Notes: a model not told the origin generated them from the sequence alone. A stretch of 64,000 nt of DNA from Cronobacter dublinensis subsp. dublinensis LMG 23823 (GCF_001277235.1 NZ_CP012266.1:2108001-2172000), one strand, 5' to 3'. Numbered from the stretch's first letter, positions 43,645-53,027 are shown. Program-made: numbers and translations.

Positions 43645-45861
43645 ATGGTTAACCGAATTCGCGTCTTCTCGCAAGCCGCTCCTGATTCGCTGCTGTTCTG
43701 GGCGCTGAAAGGCGAAGAACGCCTCGGCGCGCCCTTTCGTTTTGAACTCGATCTGCTGAGCGATGATTTCACGCTCGACAGGCAGCGGCTGCTGGGCCAG
43801 CCGATGAGCGTGACCATCCCCACCCAGACGCCCCAACCGCGCTACCTGACCGGTAAAATCACCGCGGTGACGGTGCGCAGCGAAGAGCTCGACAGCAAGC
43901 GCTACGCCGTATATCAGCTGACGCTGGAGCCCGATTTCTGGCCGATGATGCGCGATCGCAATTTCCGTATTTTCCAGCAGCAGCGCGTGCCGGATATCGT
44001 CAAAACGCTCTTTTCCGAACACGACGTTAAACTCGAAGACAAACTCACCCGCAGCTACCGCCAGTGGGATTACTGTGTGCAGTACGGTGAAAGCAGCTTT
44101 GAATTCATCAGCCGTCTGCTGGAGCTCGAAGGCATCAGCTATCTCTTCCGCCATGATAAAGACGGACACACCCTGGTGCTGATGGATGACTACACCAGCG
44201 CGTCGCCGTTTCCGGGCTACGATGTGATCCCCTGGCACGCCACCAGCGGCGGCGGGGTGGTTGAAGAAGAGGGCGTCAGCCAGCTCACCGCGAGCCATGT
44301 GGTCACGCCCGGTCTTTACAGCACCGACGATTACGACTTTCGCAAACCGCACGCCTGGATGCTGCAAACCCTGCAAAACCCGGTATCGCCAAACCCCGGT
44401 AAAATCGATGTCTACGACTGGCCGGGGCGTTTTGTGGAGCACGGCGACGGCGAAGCTTACGCCCGTATTCGCCAGCAGGCGTGGCAGGCGCAACAGCAGC
44501 AGACGCGCGGCTCAGGCACCGCCAGCGGCATCGCGCCGGGGCACACCTTCCGGCTTATCAAAGCGCCGCACGTGGCGGATAACGCCGACTGGCTGGTCGT
44601 CGGCGCGCAGTATGACTTCGAAGAGAACCCCTATACCTCCGGCGGCACCGGCGAAGGCCGCCAGCGGATCGATTTCACTGTGATCCCGACGCAGACGCCT
44701 TTTCGCCCCGCGTCCGTGACGCCGTGGCCGCGCACCTATGGCCCGCAAACGGCGCGCGTCGTGGGGCCGAAGGGCGAGTCTATATGGACGGATCGCTATG
44801 GCCGCGTGAAGGTGAAATTCCACTGGGATCGCATGAGCCAGGGCGATGAGAACAGCTCCTGCTGGGTGCGCGTCTCCAGCGCCTGGGCAGGTCAGGGTTT
44901 CGGCGGTATTCAGATCCCGCGCGTGGGCGATGAAGTGGTGGTCGATTTTATCAACGGCGAGCCCGACCGGCCGATTATCATCGGGCGCGTCTATAACGAG
45001 GCGCGAATGCCGCCCTGGGAACTGCCCGCCGCCGCCACGCAGATGGGCTTTATGAGCCGCTCGAAAGATGGCTCGCCGGATAATGCCAACGCCCTGCGCT
45101 TTGAGGATAAACCCGGCGAGGAGCAGTTCTGGCTTCACGCCGAGCGCAATATGGATACCGAAGTGGAGCAGGATGAAAGCCACTCGGTGGGCCAAAACCG
45201 CACCAAAACCGTCGGCAAAGACGAAACCAGCCACATTAAGCAGAACCGTACCCGCACCGTGGACGGCAACGAAACGGTCACGGTAGGCCAGAATCGCACC
45301 AAAACCATTCAGGGCAGCGAAACCACCACGGTGAACCAGCACCGCACCGAAACCGTCAAGGGCAACGAGACCCTGAGCGTCGAGCAGAATCGCGACGAAA
45401 CCATCACCGGCAACCACACGGCGACCGTGAAAAGCAACCACACCGGCACCGTGGAAGGCCATCAGACGCTGACGGTCAATCAGGATCGCACCCGTACCGT
45501 CAACGGCAACGAAAAGGTGCAGGTACAGCAAAACCGTACCGTCGCGGTCACCGGCAACCAGACGCTAAACGTCACCGGCAATCGCGACGTCACGGTGAGC
45601 CGCAATGAAAACCGCGTGGTGAGCCAGAAGCAGGTGGTTTCTATTGGCGCGGGGCGAACGCTGACCATTACCGGCGGCGACACCCGTTTTACAGAAGGCA
45701 GCGTCGCCGACAGCGCCACCACCACGTTTCAGATAAACGTCGGTGAGAGCGGGATCCTTATCAGCAACGGCAGTATCGAGATAACTGCTGGCGGCGCCAG
45801 TATCACCATCAATGCCGCAGGCGTCATGGTCAACGGCAAGAAAATCGAGCTTAACGCCTGA
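43645..45861 (+). CDS. vgrG: Type VI secretion spike protein VgrG
   Basis: 738 residues from the ATG at 43645 with AGGGAG five bases upstream. A gp27-like domain covers about 1-370, with the family block GESSFEFISRLLELEGI. It is followed by a gp5 OB-fold (GRVKVKFHWDRMSQGDENSSCWVRVS, split at the Trp-Asp; GFGGIQIPRVGDEVVVDF; GRVYNEARMPPW), then a long shaft of 16-residue QNRT-x-TV-x-GNET repeats forming a beta-prism. The C-terminus ends shortly after the DUF2345-like part (NGKKIELNA), so there is no evolved effector extension. It trimerises at the tip of the T6SS tube and here should carry the downstream PAAR-Rhs protein. Confidence 0.95.
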   Translation: MVNRIRVFSQAAPDSLLFWALKGEERLGAPFRFELDLLSDDFTLDRQRLLGQPMSVTIPTQTPQPRYLTGKITAVTVRSEELDSKRYAVYQLTLEPDFWPMMRDRNFRIFQQQRVPDIVKTLFSEHDVKLEDKLTRSYRQWDYCVQYGESSFEFISRLLELEGISYLFRHDKDGHTLVLMDDYTSASPFPGYDVIPWHATSGGGVVEEEGVSQLTASHVVTPGLYSTDDYDFRKPHAWMLQTLQNPVSPNPGKIDVYDWPGRFVEHGDGEAYARIRQQAWQAQQQQTRGSGTASGIAPGHTFRLIKAPHVADNADWLVVGAQYDFEENPYTSGGTGEGRQRIDFTVIPTQTPFRPASVTPWPRTYGPQTARVVGPKGESIWTDRYGRVKVKFHWDRMSQGDENSSCWVRVSSAWAGQGFGGIQIPRVGDEVVVDFINGEPDRPIIIGRVYNEARMPPWELPAAATQMGFMSRSKDGSPDNANALRFEDKPGEEQFWLHAERNMDTEVEQDESHSVGQNRTKTVGKDETSHIKQNRTRTVDGNETVTVGQNRTKTIQGSETTTVNQHRTETVKGNETLSVEQNRDETITGNHTATVKSNHTGTVEGHQTLTVNQDRTRTVNGNEKVQVQQNRTVAVTGNQTLNVTGNRDVTVSRNENRVVSQKQVVSIGAGRTLTITGGDTRFTEGSVADSATTTFQINVGESGILISNGSIEITAGGASITINAAGVMVNGKKIELNA

Positions 45862-45873
45862 CAGGATGCCCGG

Positions 45874-47433
45874 ATGAGTGCGAAAAACCCGACCGAAAAC
45901 GCCATCAGCGAACTGGAAATCAGCTGGCTCGAACGTACAGAAAACAGCGCGGCCAGGGTTATTGTCTGGCGCGTGCCGGCGAGCGGTGAAAGCCTGCTGA
46001 ACGGCTTTTTCGCGCTGCAACAGCACCCGGAAGGCCGAAGCCTCGCGGATCTTTTCATTACGCTCGATACGCCGTTTGAGACCGGCTACGGTTACAGCGA
46101 GGCGCTGGCGAACGATTTTCTGGAAAGCGTCGAGGTGACCCCCGACGCGCGCCCCTGGACGGGCGAGGCCTTTCTGCCGTGTTTCAGCGCAGCCGCTCTC
46201 TGCGCCATGCTGGCGGATTTCGCGCGCGTTCACGCAGAGGATTTCACGACGCTCATCGTCATCCTGAAACCGGCGGCGGTCAGCGACATCACGGCATACC
46301 AGCGCTGGCTCGCGCAGTGGGTAGCCGTCCCGGCGGAGCGCGTGCGCCTGCTGCTGACGGACACGACCGAGCAACCGCTCTGGCAACCGCTTATCGACGC
46401 GCACGGGCCCCAGGTGTTGTTACTCACCGATACCCCCGACGCGATGCAGGTGATGCAGCAGACGGCGCGCCAGCAGACCGACCCGGACAGCGATCGCCTG
46501 CTGTTTCGCCGCTATCTCGCCGACGCCATGCTGCTGCTCGAAAAGGGCAGCGCCACGCAGGTCGCCAGCCGGGTGGCACTCGCCATGCCGATTGCCCGGC
46601 GGCGCGGCTGGGCGGATCAGGAGGCGCTGCTGCATCATCTGGTCGCCGGGGCGTGGCTGAAGGCGAAAAACACGCCGCAGGCCGTGGCGCACTATCAACA
46701 GGCGCAGTCGGCGGCGGCGCGCGTCGCCGATGTGCCGGTGCGCGGCCAGCTCGCGGTGCAGGGCGCGTTTGGCGAGGCCGGCGCCTGGTTTGCCGATAAA
46801 AATTACACCGAGGCGGCGAAACACTACCGCCGCGCCGCCACGCTTGCGCGCGAGATCCCGCATCCGCTCTTCGAGCTGGAAGGCTGTCGCATGGCCGGGT
46901 TCGCGCTCTGGCAGGCGGGGCACCGCACCGTGGCGATGGAAGATTACGCGGCGGCGGTCCGGGCGGCTCACGCTATCGCGCAGGAAGAACGCGGCCAGAC
47001 CACACTGCCGCTGGTCTTCGCCGACCTGCTGCGTATGCAGGATAAGCCCCGCAGCGAGGCCCTGGAAGCCGCCGCCGCGCGTTTTCAGCAGGAGAGCCAG
47101 CGCCTTCTTCTGGAGGCGGAAACCGCCGTCAGCACGCTGAACCCGGCCACCGCCGCCGCCGTTAAGCAGGTTGACCGCCGGTTGCAGCTGCGCCTTGAGG
47201 CCGCGTTTCTGGCGCTACGCCAGCAGCGAGAAGCGTTAATCGCGCAGGGCGATGAGAGCTTTCGCCAGACGGTGCGCCTCGCCCGCGATCTGCTCCACCC
47301 GCACTGGAACGGCCTGCCGGATGTCGCACACCCGTTCGACGCCCCGCCGGGCGAATGGCGCTCTCTTCCCGCCTGGCGCGCGCACGCGCCCTCGGCCCCG
47401 TTATCTGAAACTGCAGGAAGCAACAACCTATGA
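45874..47433 (+). CDS. Helical-repeat (TPR-like) protein of the vgrG-rhs island
   Basis: 519 residues. The N-terminal part (about 1-215) has a compact alpha/beta pattern. From about 215 to 480 the protein is helical with TPR-like units (AVAHYQQAQSAAARVAD, NYTEAAKHYRRAATLAREI, AMEDYAAAVRAAHAIAQ). No signal or membrane segment. It starts 12 bases after vgrG and its stop overlaps the next small gene (ATGA). Position between vgrG and PAAR-rhs is where Eag-type (DUF1795) chaperones or adaptors normally occur, but it is not DUF1795. A role in loading the Rhs cargo is an inference. Confidence 0.8.
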   Translation: MSAKNPTENAISELEISWLERTENSAARVIVWRVPASGESLLNGFFALQQHPEGRSLADLFITLDTPFETGYGYSEALANDFLESVEVTPDARPWTGEAFLPCFSAAALCAMLADFARVHAEDFTTLIVILKPAAVSDITAYQRWLAQWVAVPAERVRLLLTDTTEQPLWQPLIDAHGPQVLLLTDTPDAMQVMQQTARQQTDPDSDRLLFRRYLADAMLLLEKGSATQVASRVALAMPIARRRGWADQEALLHHLVAGAWLKAKNTPQAVAHYQQAQSAAARVADVPVRGQLAVQGAFGEAGAWFADKNYTEAAKHYRRAATLAREIPHPLFELEGCRMAGFALWQAGHRTVAMEDYAAAVRAAHAIAQEERGQTTLPLVFADLLRMQDKPRSEALEAAAARFQQESQRLLLEAETAVSTLNPATAAAVKQVDRRLQLRLEAAFLALRQQREALIAQGDESFRQTVRLARDLLHPHWNGLPDVAHPFDAPPGEWRSLPAWRAHAPSAPLSETAGSNNL

Positions 47434-47579
47434 AACGTCGTGATAACCATTTCAAAACCAAAGCTATCGTGATTGTCGTGGCGGTCGTGCTCGCCATGCT
47501 GTTTTTAAGCATCTCTGACAGTGAGCTTGCCACAGAGATCCGCACCTTCCTGCGCGCGCTGCTCCGCGCCTTATTCTGA
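47430..47579 (+). CDS. 49-residue single-span membrane protein in the T6SS island
   Basis: The ATG overlaps the previous gene's stop (ATGA, 47430-47433) and the ORF ends 10 bases before the Rhs start. The product has a basic N-terminus (MKRRDNHFKTK), one hydrophobic helix (about 13-30) and an amphipathic Arg/Leu tail (TFLRALLRALF). Tight packing between two co-directional genes argues that it is translated. It could be a holin-like or anchoring peptide or a helper for membrane passage of the toxin; I do not recognise it. Confidence 0.65.
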   Translation: MKRRDNHFKTKAIVIVVAVVLAMLFLSISDSELATEIRTFLRALLRALF

Positions 47580-47589
47580 AGGTAACGCG

Positions 47590-50500
47590 ATGCACTCCGG
47601 CGCCCATTTCGACCCGCAGCTCGGCCTGGATATCCACCTTTACCCGTGGCCGCTGCCGACGCCACATATCGGCCTGGTGTTCGACGTCTTCGACTATTTG
47701 CCGTTTATCGGCACCACGGTTCATGTGAACGGCATCCGACGCGCCAGCGCGGGCACCGGCGGCATCGCGATTCATATTCCCACCGGCGGGGCGTGGGTGC
47801 CGCCGCTGCGCCTGCCGGGCGGCCCGCAGCTGGAAGATGAACTCTTTATGGGCAGCAAAACCGTGGCGGTGGACGGCGAGCCGTTCTCGCGTATCGGGAT
47901 GCCGGTGCTGAGCTGCAACGTTGTCGGCATGGTGCCGCCGTTCCGGCCCAAACGCGCCGCCAAACCGAAGCTGCCGTCGCTGACGCTGCCGCTCACGTTC
48001 AACCTGGCGCTGCCGAATAACGTCATCGTCGGCGGGCCGCCGACCGTCAACCTGATGGCTCTGCTGATGCGCGCGGGCTTAAGCGGCCTCGGCAAGGGCA
48101 TGAAAAAGCTCAAAAAGACGCCCCAGTGGCGGCTCTTTATGCGCCGGTTTACGAAATTTCGCCAGAAACTGTTCCGCAATATGGAGCCCGGATTTCTTAA
48201 ATGCCGGGTGCTGCGCGCCGAGCCGGTCGATATTCGCGACGGCAGCGTCCATCTTGAGCATCGCGACTTCCTGCTGCCGGGGCGGCTGCCGCTCGACTGG
48301 GGACGTTTTTACTCCTCAGCGGATATTCACGAAGAAGGACTGTGCGGCTTTGGCTGGCTGACGCCTGCCGATACCACGCTTGAGGTCATGCGCGACGACG
48401 GCGTGGCGCTGCTCACCGAGCCGGAAGGCGTAACGCTGTTCGTCGGGCTGCCTGAAGAGCCTGGGCGCGAGCATGCGGTGTTTGGTCTGCCGGACGGCAG
48501 CCGCCTCTGGTATGAACTGCGCGACGGCGAGCCCTGCTGGCAGGTAGAGCAGGAGAGCGCGCTGTGCTGGCAGTTTACCGGACGCGACGGGCGGCTGTGC
48601 GTCGATGCCGTCGCCGATCGCAACCACAACCGCTGGCAGTTTGAACGTGACGCGGGCGTGCTGACGCGCCTGCGGGAATTCAGCGCCGAAGGCCCGACGG
48701 GGCGCGAGATCCTCGTGACCTGCAAGCAGGGCCGCTTGCAGGCGCTTCGGCTGCGTAATGCGTCGGACGGCGACGTGACGCCGCTCACCCGTTATGAATA
48801 TGACGAGACGGGCCAGCTGGTTGCAGAAATCGACGCGCTCTCGCACCCACGGCGTTTTCGCTACCAGCAGCGGCGCATGGTCAGCCACGTCGATCGTAAC
48901 GGGCAGGGGTTTCATTACACCTTCGATGACGCCTGGCGCGTGGTGCACGCCTGGGGCGACGGCAACGTCTGGGATTACCGGTTCGAGTACCACACGCTGC
49001 TTAACGAAGTCGCGGTTACCGATTCGCTCGGCAACCTCTCGCGAATCACCTTTGATGACAACGGTCTGCCGGTGTCCGAGATCGATCCGCTCGGCGGCAA
49101 TACGGTGTTTCGCTATGACGACGTAGGCCGCACGCTGGAAGTGACGGAGCCCGACGGCAGCCAGCACCGCTGGGAATATGACGCGCAGGGCCGGATGACG
49201 GCGGAGCATCTGCCGGGTGGCGGCGTGGTGCGCGCCACGTTCAACGATTTCGGCCAGCCGCTGTGCGTCACGGACGAGAGCGGCGCGCAGTGGACATCAG
49301 ACTATGACGCGGCGGGCAATCTCATCGCGGGGTGCGACCCGACGGGCGTGTCTGCGCACTACGTTTACGATACGCTCGGCCAGCTGCGCGAGGCCGACGT
49401 GCCGGGCCAACCCGTAACGCGCTACGACTACGATCGCTACGGCTTTCTAACGCTTATTGCGCAGGCGGGCGCGGGCGAAACGCGGCTGCGCCACTCGCTG
49501 CGCGGTAATCTGCTGGAGAAACGCGACGCGAGCGGCGGCGTGACCCGTTACTTCTGGGATATGAAAGACAGGCTGGTCGCGATGCAAACGCCGGAGGGGC
49601 AGGAGATCCGCGTCGAGTACAACCGCGAAGACGAACCGGTGCGCTATACCGATGAAGTCGGCCGCGAGACGCGTTTTATCTATAACGCCACCGGCATGGT
49701 AACGGCCTGCCACACACCGGACGGCACGCAAACGGGTTATGAATACGATCCGGAAGACCGCCTGCTGGCCGTTATCAACCAGAACGGCGAACGCTGGGCG
49801 CTGGCCCGCGACGCGCTGGGCCGCGTGGTGACGGAAACCGATTACTGGGGCCAGGCGACACGCTACGAATGGGATAAAGGCGACCGGCTGATACGCCGTC
49901 TCGACCCGCTGGAGCGCGAGGTGCGCTACGGCTACGACGCCGCTGGCCGCCTGCGGGAACGGCGCAGCGGCGACACGCTCACCGCCCGTTACCACTACGA
50001 CGACGGCGGCCGCCTGACGCTGTGCGAAAACCCGTGGCGGCGGCTCGCCTGGCGCTACGACCGCGCAGGCCGCGTGCTGTGTGAAGATCAGGACGGTTTT
50101 CAGCTGCGCTATGACTATAACGCGCGCGGTCTGCCGGTACTGCGCGAGAGCGACGCCGGGCACCGGGTGGCCTATACGTGGGATGACGACGACCGGCTCA
50201 TTCGTGTGCAGCTTAACGACGACGCGCCTGTGGAGCTGCGTTATGACGAGACGGGCAGGCTCGCGAGCGAGCAGCTTTCGCCGACCCTGCGGCGCGCGAT
50301 GGCATATGACACGCAGGGCAGGCTGACAACACAAGAAGTGACGCAGGGCGACATGCCGCTGTTCGCAAGCGGTTTCGCCTACGACCGCACCGGGAATATG
50401 ACGCGGCGGCAGGACAGCCAGTGGGGCGATGACCGCTACCGTTACGATCCGGTGGGGCGTCTCGTGGCGCACAGCGAGCCCGACGGCGCGCTGCGCCAGT

Positions 50501-51678
50501 TTGTACACGACGCCGCGGGCAATCATCTGCACACGCGCGTTCAGGCAGTAGATGATTCGCCGGGCGGGTGGTTTCGCGAAGGCGTTCACGAGGGTGTGCG
50601 TTACGTCTTCGACCGGGCGGGCGAGCTACGCCAGCGCCGCAACCTGCACACCGGCGAGGTGAAAGAGGATTTCCTCTGGGATGAGAACCGCCAGCTGATT
50701 GCGGTGCGCAAGGGCGAGCATCAGGTGCGCTACGGCTATGACGCGCTCGGACGCCGCGTCTTCAAGCAGACGCCGGACGAGACGCGCTGGTTCTACTGGC
50801 AGGGTGATGCGCTGGCGGGCGAAACGGTCACGCGCACGGCGGCATCGCTTGAGCCCTTAAGCCTCTTTGACACCGGCGGGCGCATCAAACGCGAGCAGGC
50901 CCAGGCGGCGCTCTTTCATCGGATGCGTGAATACGTCTATTACCCCGGCACTTTCCGCCCGCTGGCGCTCCTGACGCAGGAGGGATCTCTGCGGGAGAGC
51001 TGGCACTACCACTGCGATCCGAACGGCGCGCCGGTCCGCCTGACGTCGGTCTCCGGGGAAATTGTCTGGGCGGAGCGCACCGGCGCGTGGGGCGAAAAAG
51101 GCCAGGTTTTTGCCAGCCGCATCGATAACCCGCTGCGCTTCCAGGGGCAGTATTTCGACCCGGAAACGGGTTTACATTACAACCGCTACCGTTACTATGA
51201 TCCGGCGATAGCCGCCTATATCAGCCAGGACCCGATAGGTCTATGGGGGGGGTACAATTCTTACCAATATAGTCATGATCCTTTATTGTGGATTGATCCG
51301 TTAGGCTTATTAAATGAAGGTGAGGTTGCTGGATACGGTTCTAAAGCACATGTTGGTGATGGACTTGAGGCTCATGAAATTATTCGCAATAAATTTTTGC
51401 AGAACATCGGCATAGGGAAAGGAAGACGAGTTAAAGGAAATCCTTCCATTGCCTTAACACCAAGACATCATGATTTAGTTCATGCGGCAGAAAACAGAAT
51501 ACGACGTTCGATGGGAATGGGCGTGAATGAGATGACCAGAGCGGGTAAAATCGAAATCGGAATCATGTCAAAAGCAATACAGCAGGCTTTGGTTGATACA
51601 GGTATTATTACCCAAGAACAGTTACGTATTGCCCGTCGCTTTGCCAAGTCATATGCAAAGGCTAACGGCTGCTATTAA
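47590..51678 (+). CDS. PAAR-domain Rhs polymorphic toxin
   Basis: 1362 residues from the ATG at 47590 with AAGGTAACGCG upstream. The N-terminal PAAR-like domain (about 1-140, with HIPTGGAW and VAVDGEPFSRIGMPVLSC) is followed by a large YD-repeat Rhs shell (RYGYDAAGRLRERRSG-type units). The core ends with PIGLWGG and DPLGL. The last 121 residues are the variable toxin tip: GLEAHE, then NPSIALTPRHHDLVHAAENR, which resembles the His...Asn...His arrangement of HNH/endonuclease-VII-type toxins. GC content drops sharply at the PIGL codons (about 51230-51250). It should be delivered by the VgrG encoded upstream. Confidence 0.92.
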   Translation: MHSGAHFDPQLGLDIHLYPWPLPTPHIGLVFDVFDYLPFIGTTVHVNGIRRASAGTGGIAIHIPTGGAWVPPLRLPGGPQLEDELFMGSKTVAVDGEPFSRIGMPVLSCNVVGMVPPFRPKRAAKPKLPSLTLPLTFNLALPNNVIVGGPPTVNLMALLMRAGLSGLGKGMKKLKKTPQWRLFMRRFTKFRQKLFRNMEPGFLKCRVLRAEPVDIRDGSVHLEHRDFLLPGRLPLDWGRFYSSADIHEEGLCGFGWLTPADTTLEVMRDDGVALLTEPEGVTLFVGLPEEPGREHAVFGLPDGSRLWYELRDGEPCWQVEQESALCWQFTGRDGRLCVDAVADRNHNRWQFERDAGVLTRLREFSAEGPTGREILVTCKQGRLQALRLRNASDGDVTPLTRYEYDETGQLVAEIDALSHPRRFRYQQRRMVSHVDRNGQGFHYTFDDAWRVVHAWGDGNVWDYRFEYHTLLNEVAVTDSLGNLSRITFDDNGLPVSEIDPLGGNTVFRYDDVGRTLEVTEPDGSQHRWEYDAQGRMTAEHLPGGGVVRATFNDFGQPLCVTDESGAQWTSDYDAAGNLIAGCDPTGVSAHYVYDTLGQLREADVPGQPVTRYDYDRYGFLTLIAQAGAGETRLRHSLRGNLLEKRDASGGVTRYFWDMKDRLVAMQTPEGQEIRVEYNREDEPVRYTDEVGRETRFIYNATGMVTACHTPDGTQTGYEYDPEDRLLAVINQNGERWALARDALGRVVTETDYWGQATRYEWDKGDRLIRRLDPLEREVRYGYDAAGRLRERRSGDTLTARYHYDDGGRLTLCENPWRRLAWRYDRAGRVLCEDQDGFQLRYDYNARGLPVLRESDAGHRVAYTWDDDDRLIRVQLNDDAPVELRYDETGRLASEQLSPTLRRAMAYDTQGRLTTQEVTQGDMPLFASGFAYDRTGNMTRRQDSQWGDDRYRYDPVGRLVAHSEPDGALRQFVHDAAGNHLHTRVQAVDDSPGGWFREGVHEGVRYVFDRAGELRQRRNLHTGEVKEDFLWDENRQLIAVRKGEHQVRYGYDALGRRVFKQTPDETRWFYWQGDALAGETVTRTAASLEPLSLFDTGGRIKREQAQAALFHRMREYVYYPGTFRPLALLTQEGSLRESWHYHCDPNGAPVRLTSVSGEIVWAERTGAWGEKGQVFASRIDNPLRFQGQYFDPETGLHYNRYRYYDPAIAAYISQDPIGLWGGYNSYQYSHDPLLWIDPLGLLNEGEVAGYGSKAHVGDGLEAHEIIRNKFLQNIGIGKGRRVKGNPSIALTPRHHDLVHAAENRIRRSMGMGVNEMTRAGKIEIGIMSKAIQQALVDTGIITQEQLRIARRFAKSYAKANGCY

Positions 51679-51692
51679 TATAAGGATTAAAT

Positions 51693-52337
51693 ATGTCATT
51701 AAAAAAAATACTACTTACAAATGAATATAGATCATCTGCTCAAATTGGAGGCGGAGCGTGGCTTGACAGCATAGAGGATTGGCCGACTGATGCGAAATCT
51801 GGCTTGCCAATGCTTCCATTACTGACTCTCTTTGCCGATTTCTTTCCGGGTAAACAGTTGTCTGAAGATCAATGCATTACCGTTTTTATACCTCAAACGG
51901 AAAAAGATTACTCGCGAACCTATTGTCGAAACATCAGTTGCAATCTTGCTGATCAGACTCAGGGTTATAATACCCGAGTTATCGTTCATAAAAAAAGTAA
52001 CGCCGAAAACTCGCCATTAGATATGAATCTCTTGCCAAAAGGATATGTTGATCTCGTTGAAATGGACGATGATGAACTTGATGAAGAAATAGAAGACGAA
52101 ATCAGTGGTTCGTCACTCTCAAAACAATTTGGACGACCGCACTGGTTACAGGATCCAATCAATATACCGCCACAGTACTTTTTTGGTCTACAACTTAATG
52201 AGTCTGATCTCTTAACTTTGGGTGACCGTTACGCTGGGATGTTTGATGATGGAATGGGGTATCTGTTTATTGATTACAGGGTTAAAAAGGCATCCTCAAC
52301 TGCGGATGCAGGTTTGTTTTTCATTCAATTCTTGTAA
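51693..52337 (+). CDS. Candidate immunity protein, DUF1963-like
   Basis: 214 residues, AT-rich, acidic (MDDDELDEEIEDE around 125-137), with no signal peptide. The order of blocks GLPMLPLLTLF, RPHWLQDPINIPP, FFGLQL and GYLFIDY resembles DUF1963 (YwqG-type) proteins, often found next to polymorphic toxins. It begins 14 bases after the Rhs toxin tip with the same base composition, so it is the likely cognate immunity protein against that toxin. Confidence 0.72.
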   Translation: MSLKKILLTNEYRSSAQIGGGAWLDSIEDWPTDAKSGLPMLPLLTLFADFFPGKQLSEDQCITVFIPQTEKDYSRTYCRNISCNLADQTQGYNTRVIVHKKSNAENSPLDMNLLPKGYVDLVEMDDDELDEEIEDEISGSSLSKQFGRPHWLQDPINIPPQYFFGLQLNESDLLTLGDRYAGMFDDGMGYLFIDYRVKKASSTADAGLFFIQFL

Positions 52338-52355
52338 GAAAAAATTTGTACAATT

Positions 52356-52424
52356 GTAGGGTGGGTAAGCTTGCGCACCCACCATTGGGTTAAACCGGCG
52401 GGTGCGCAAGCTTACCCGCCCTAC
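52356..52424. repeat. Long hairpin repeat, copy 1
   Basis: Two 28-base arms (52356-52383 and 52397-52424), complementary at 26 of 28 positions, with a 13-base loop. The arm begins GTAGGGTGGGTAAGCTTGCG. A near-identical copy lies at 53028-53096. Structure and size are REP/REPIN- or MITE-like. Confidence 0.85.
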
Positions 52425-52467
52425 GTATACAGGATTCACGCTCAATGAAATATCAAAGAGAAAACCT

Positions 52468-52989
52468 ATGGCCAGCCTAAGTAAAGATTTAAAAAGCAAA
52501 ATTACGATGAAGCAGTTGCATGACATTGAACTCAATAATTCACAGCGTGATATTATGCTAAAAAGACTTCTTGCTGCGCCGTATAATTACAATGCTTATT
52601 TTTTTAATGAATCCCTTTATGATGTAAATATCGAAGGCAATAGATTCATCAGTTTCGGAAGCGATTTGTCTGGCCTTTATCTTTTTAACGAGCATGATGG
52701 CGGTGTTAGTTATTTATCAGAAGAGGATGACGAGTTTAAAGTATATTATTGCAACAGCAATATAGATCTGTTTGTTGTTTTTCATGACTTGTTTATTGCT
52801 TTACTGCATAATGTAATCAACTTTAAAGTAGATGTTGATGCGGGTGTTGCAACACTGCAAGAGGTATACTCAAAGCTTGATCCAAAAGCATTAGATGAAG
52901 ATGGTTTCTGGTGTATGCGTTTATTTGAACTCGGAGAAGGATTTTTTCCGTTGAATGATGCCAGAGTGAAATTCTACCAGCAGAATTAA
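52468..52989 (+). CDS. SUKH-like orphan immunity candidate
   Basis: 173 residues from the ATG at 52468 (MASLSKDLKS) with AAAGAG upstream; an open extension runs back into the hairpin repeat. It is AT-rich and acidic. The central pattern (IEGNRFISFGSDLSGLYLF, then an acidic turn, YYCNSNIDLFVVFHDLFIALL) resembles SMI1/KNR4 (SUKH) immunity proteins, in which a Gly-rich strand pair precedes a final helix. No toxin gene accompanies it. The gene is framed by the two hairpin repeats, so it may be a captured or leftover immunity cassette. Confidence 0.6.
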   Translation: MASLSKDLKSKITMKQLHDIELNNSQRDIMLKRLLAAPYNYNAYFFNESLYDVNIEGNRFISFGSDLSGLYLFNEHDGGVSYLSEEDDEFKVYYCNSNIDLFVVFHDLFIALLHNVINFKVDVDAGVATLQEVYSKLDPKALDEDGFWCMRLFELGEGFFPLNDARVKFYQQN

Positions 52990-53027
52990 TGCAAAGAGAC
53001 ATTACTATTAATAGTAAGCGTGCAATT

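Noticed and set aside
44512..45531. Minus-strand frame with Val/Ala/Leu-rich repeats
   Set aside because: Mirror image of the VgrG repeat shaft; the repetition comes from the sense strand.
49447..50589. 380-codon minus-strand open frame
   Set aside because: Shadow of the Rhs YD-repeat region.
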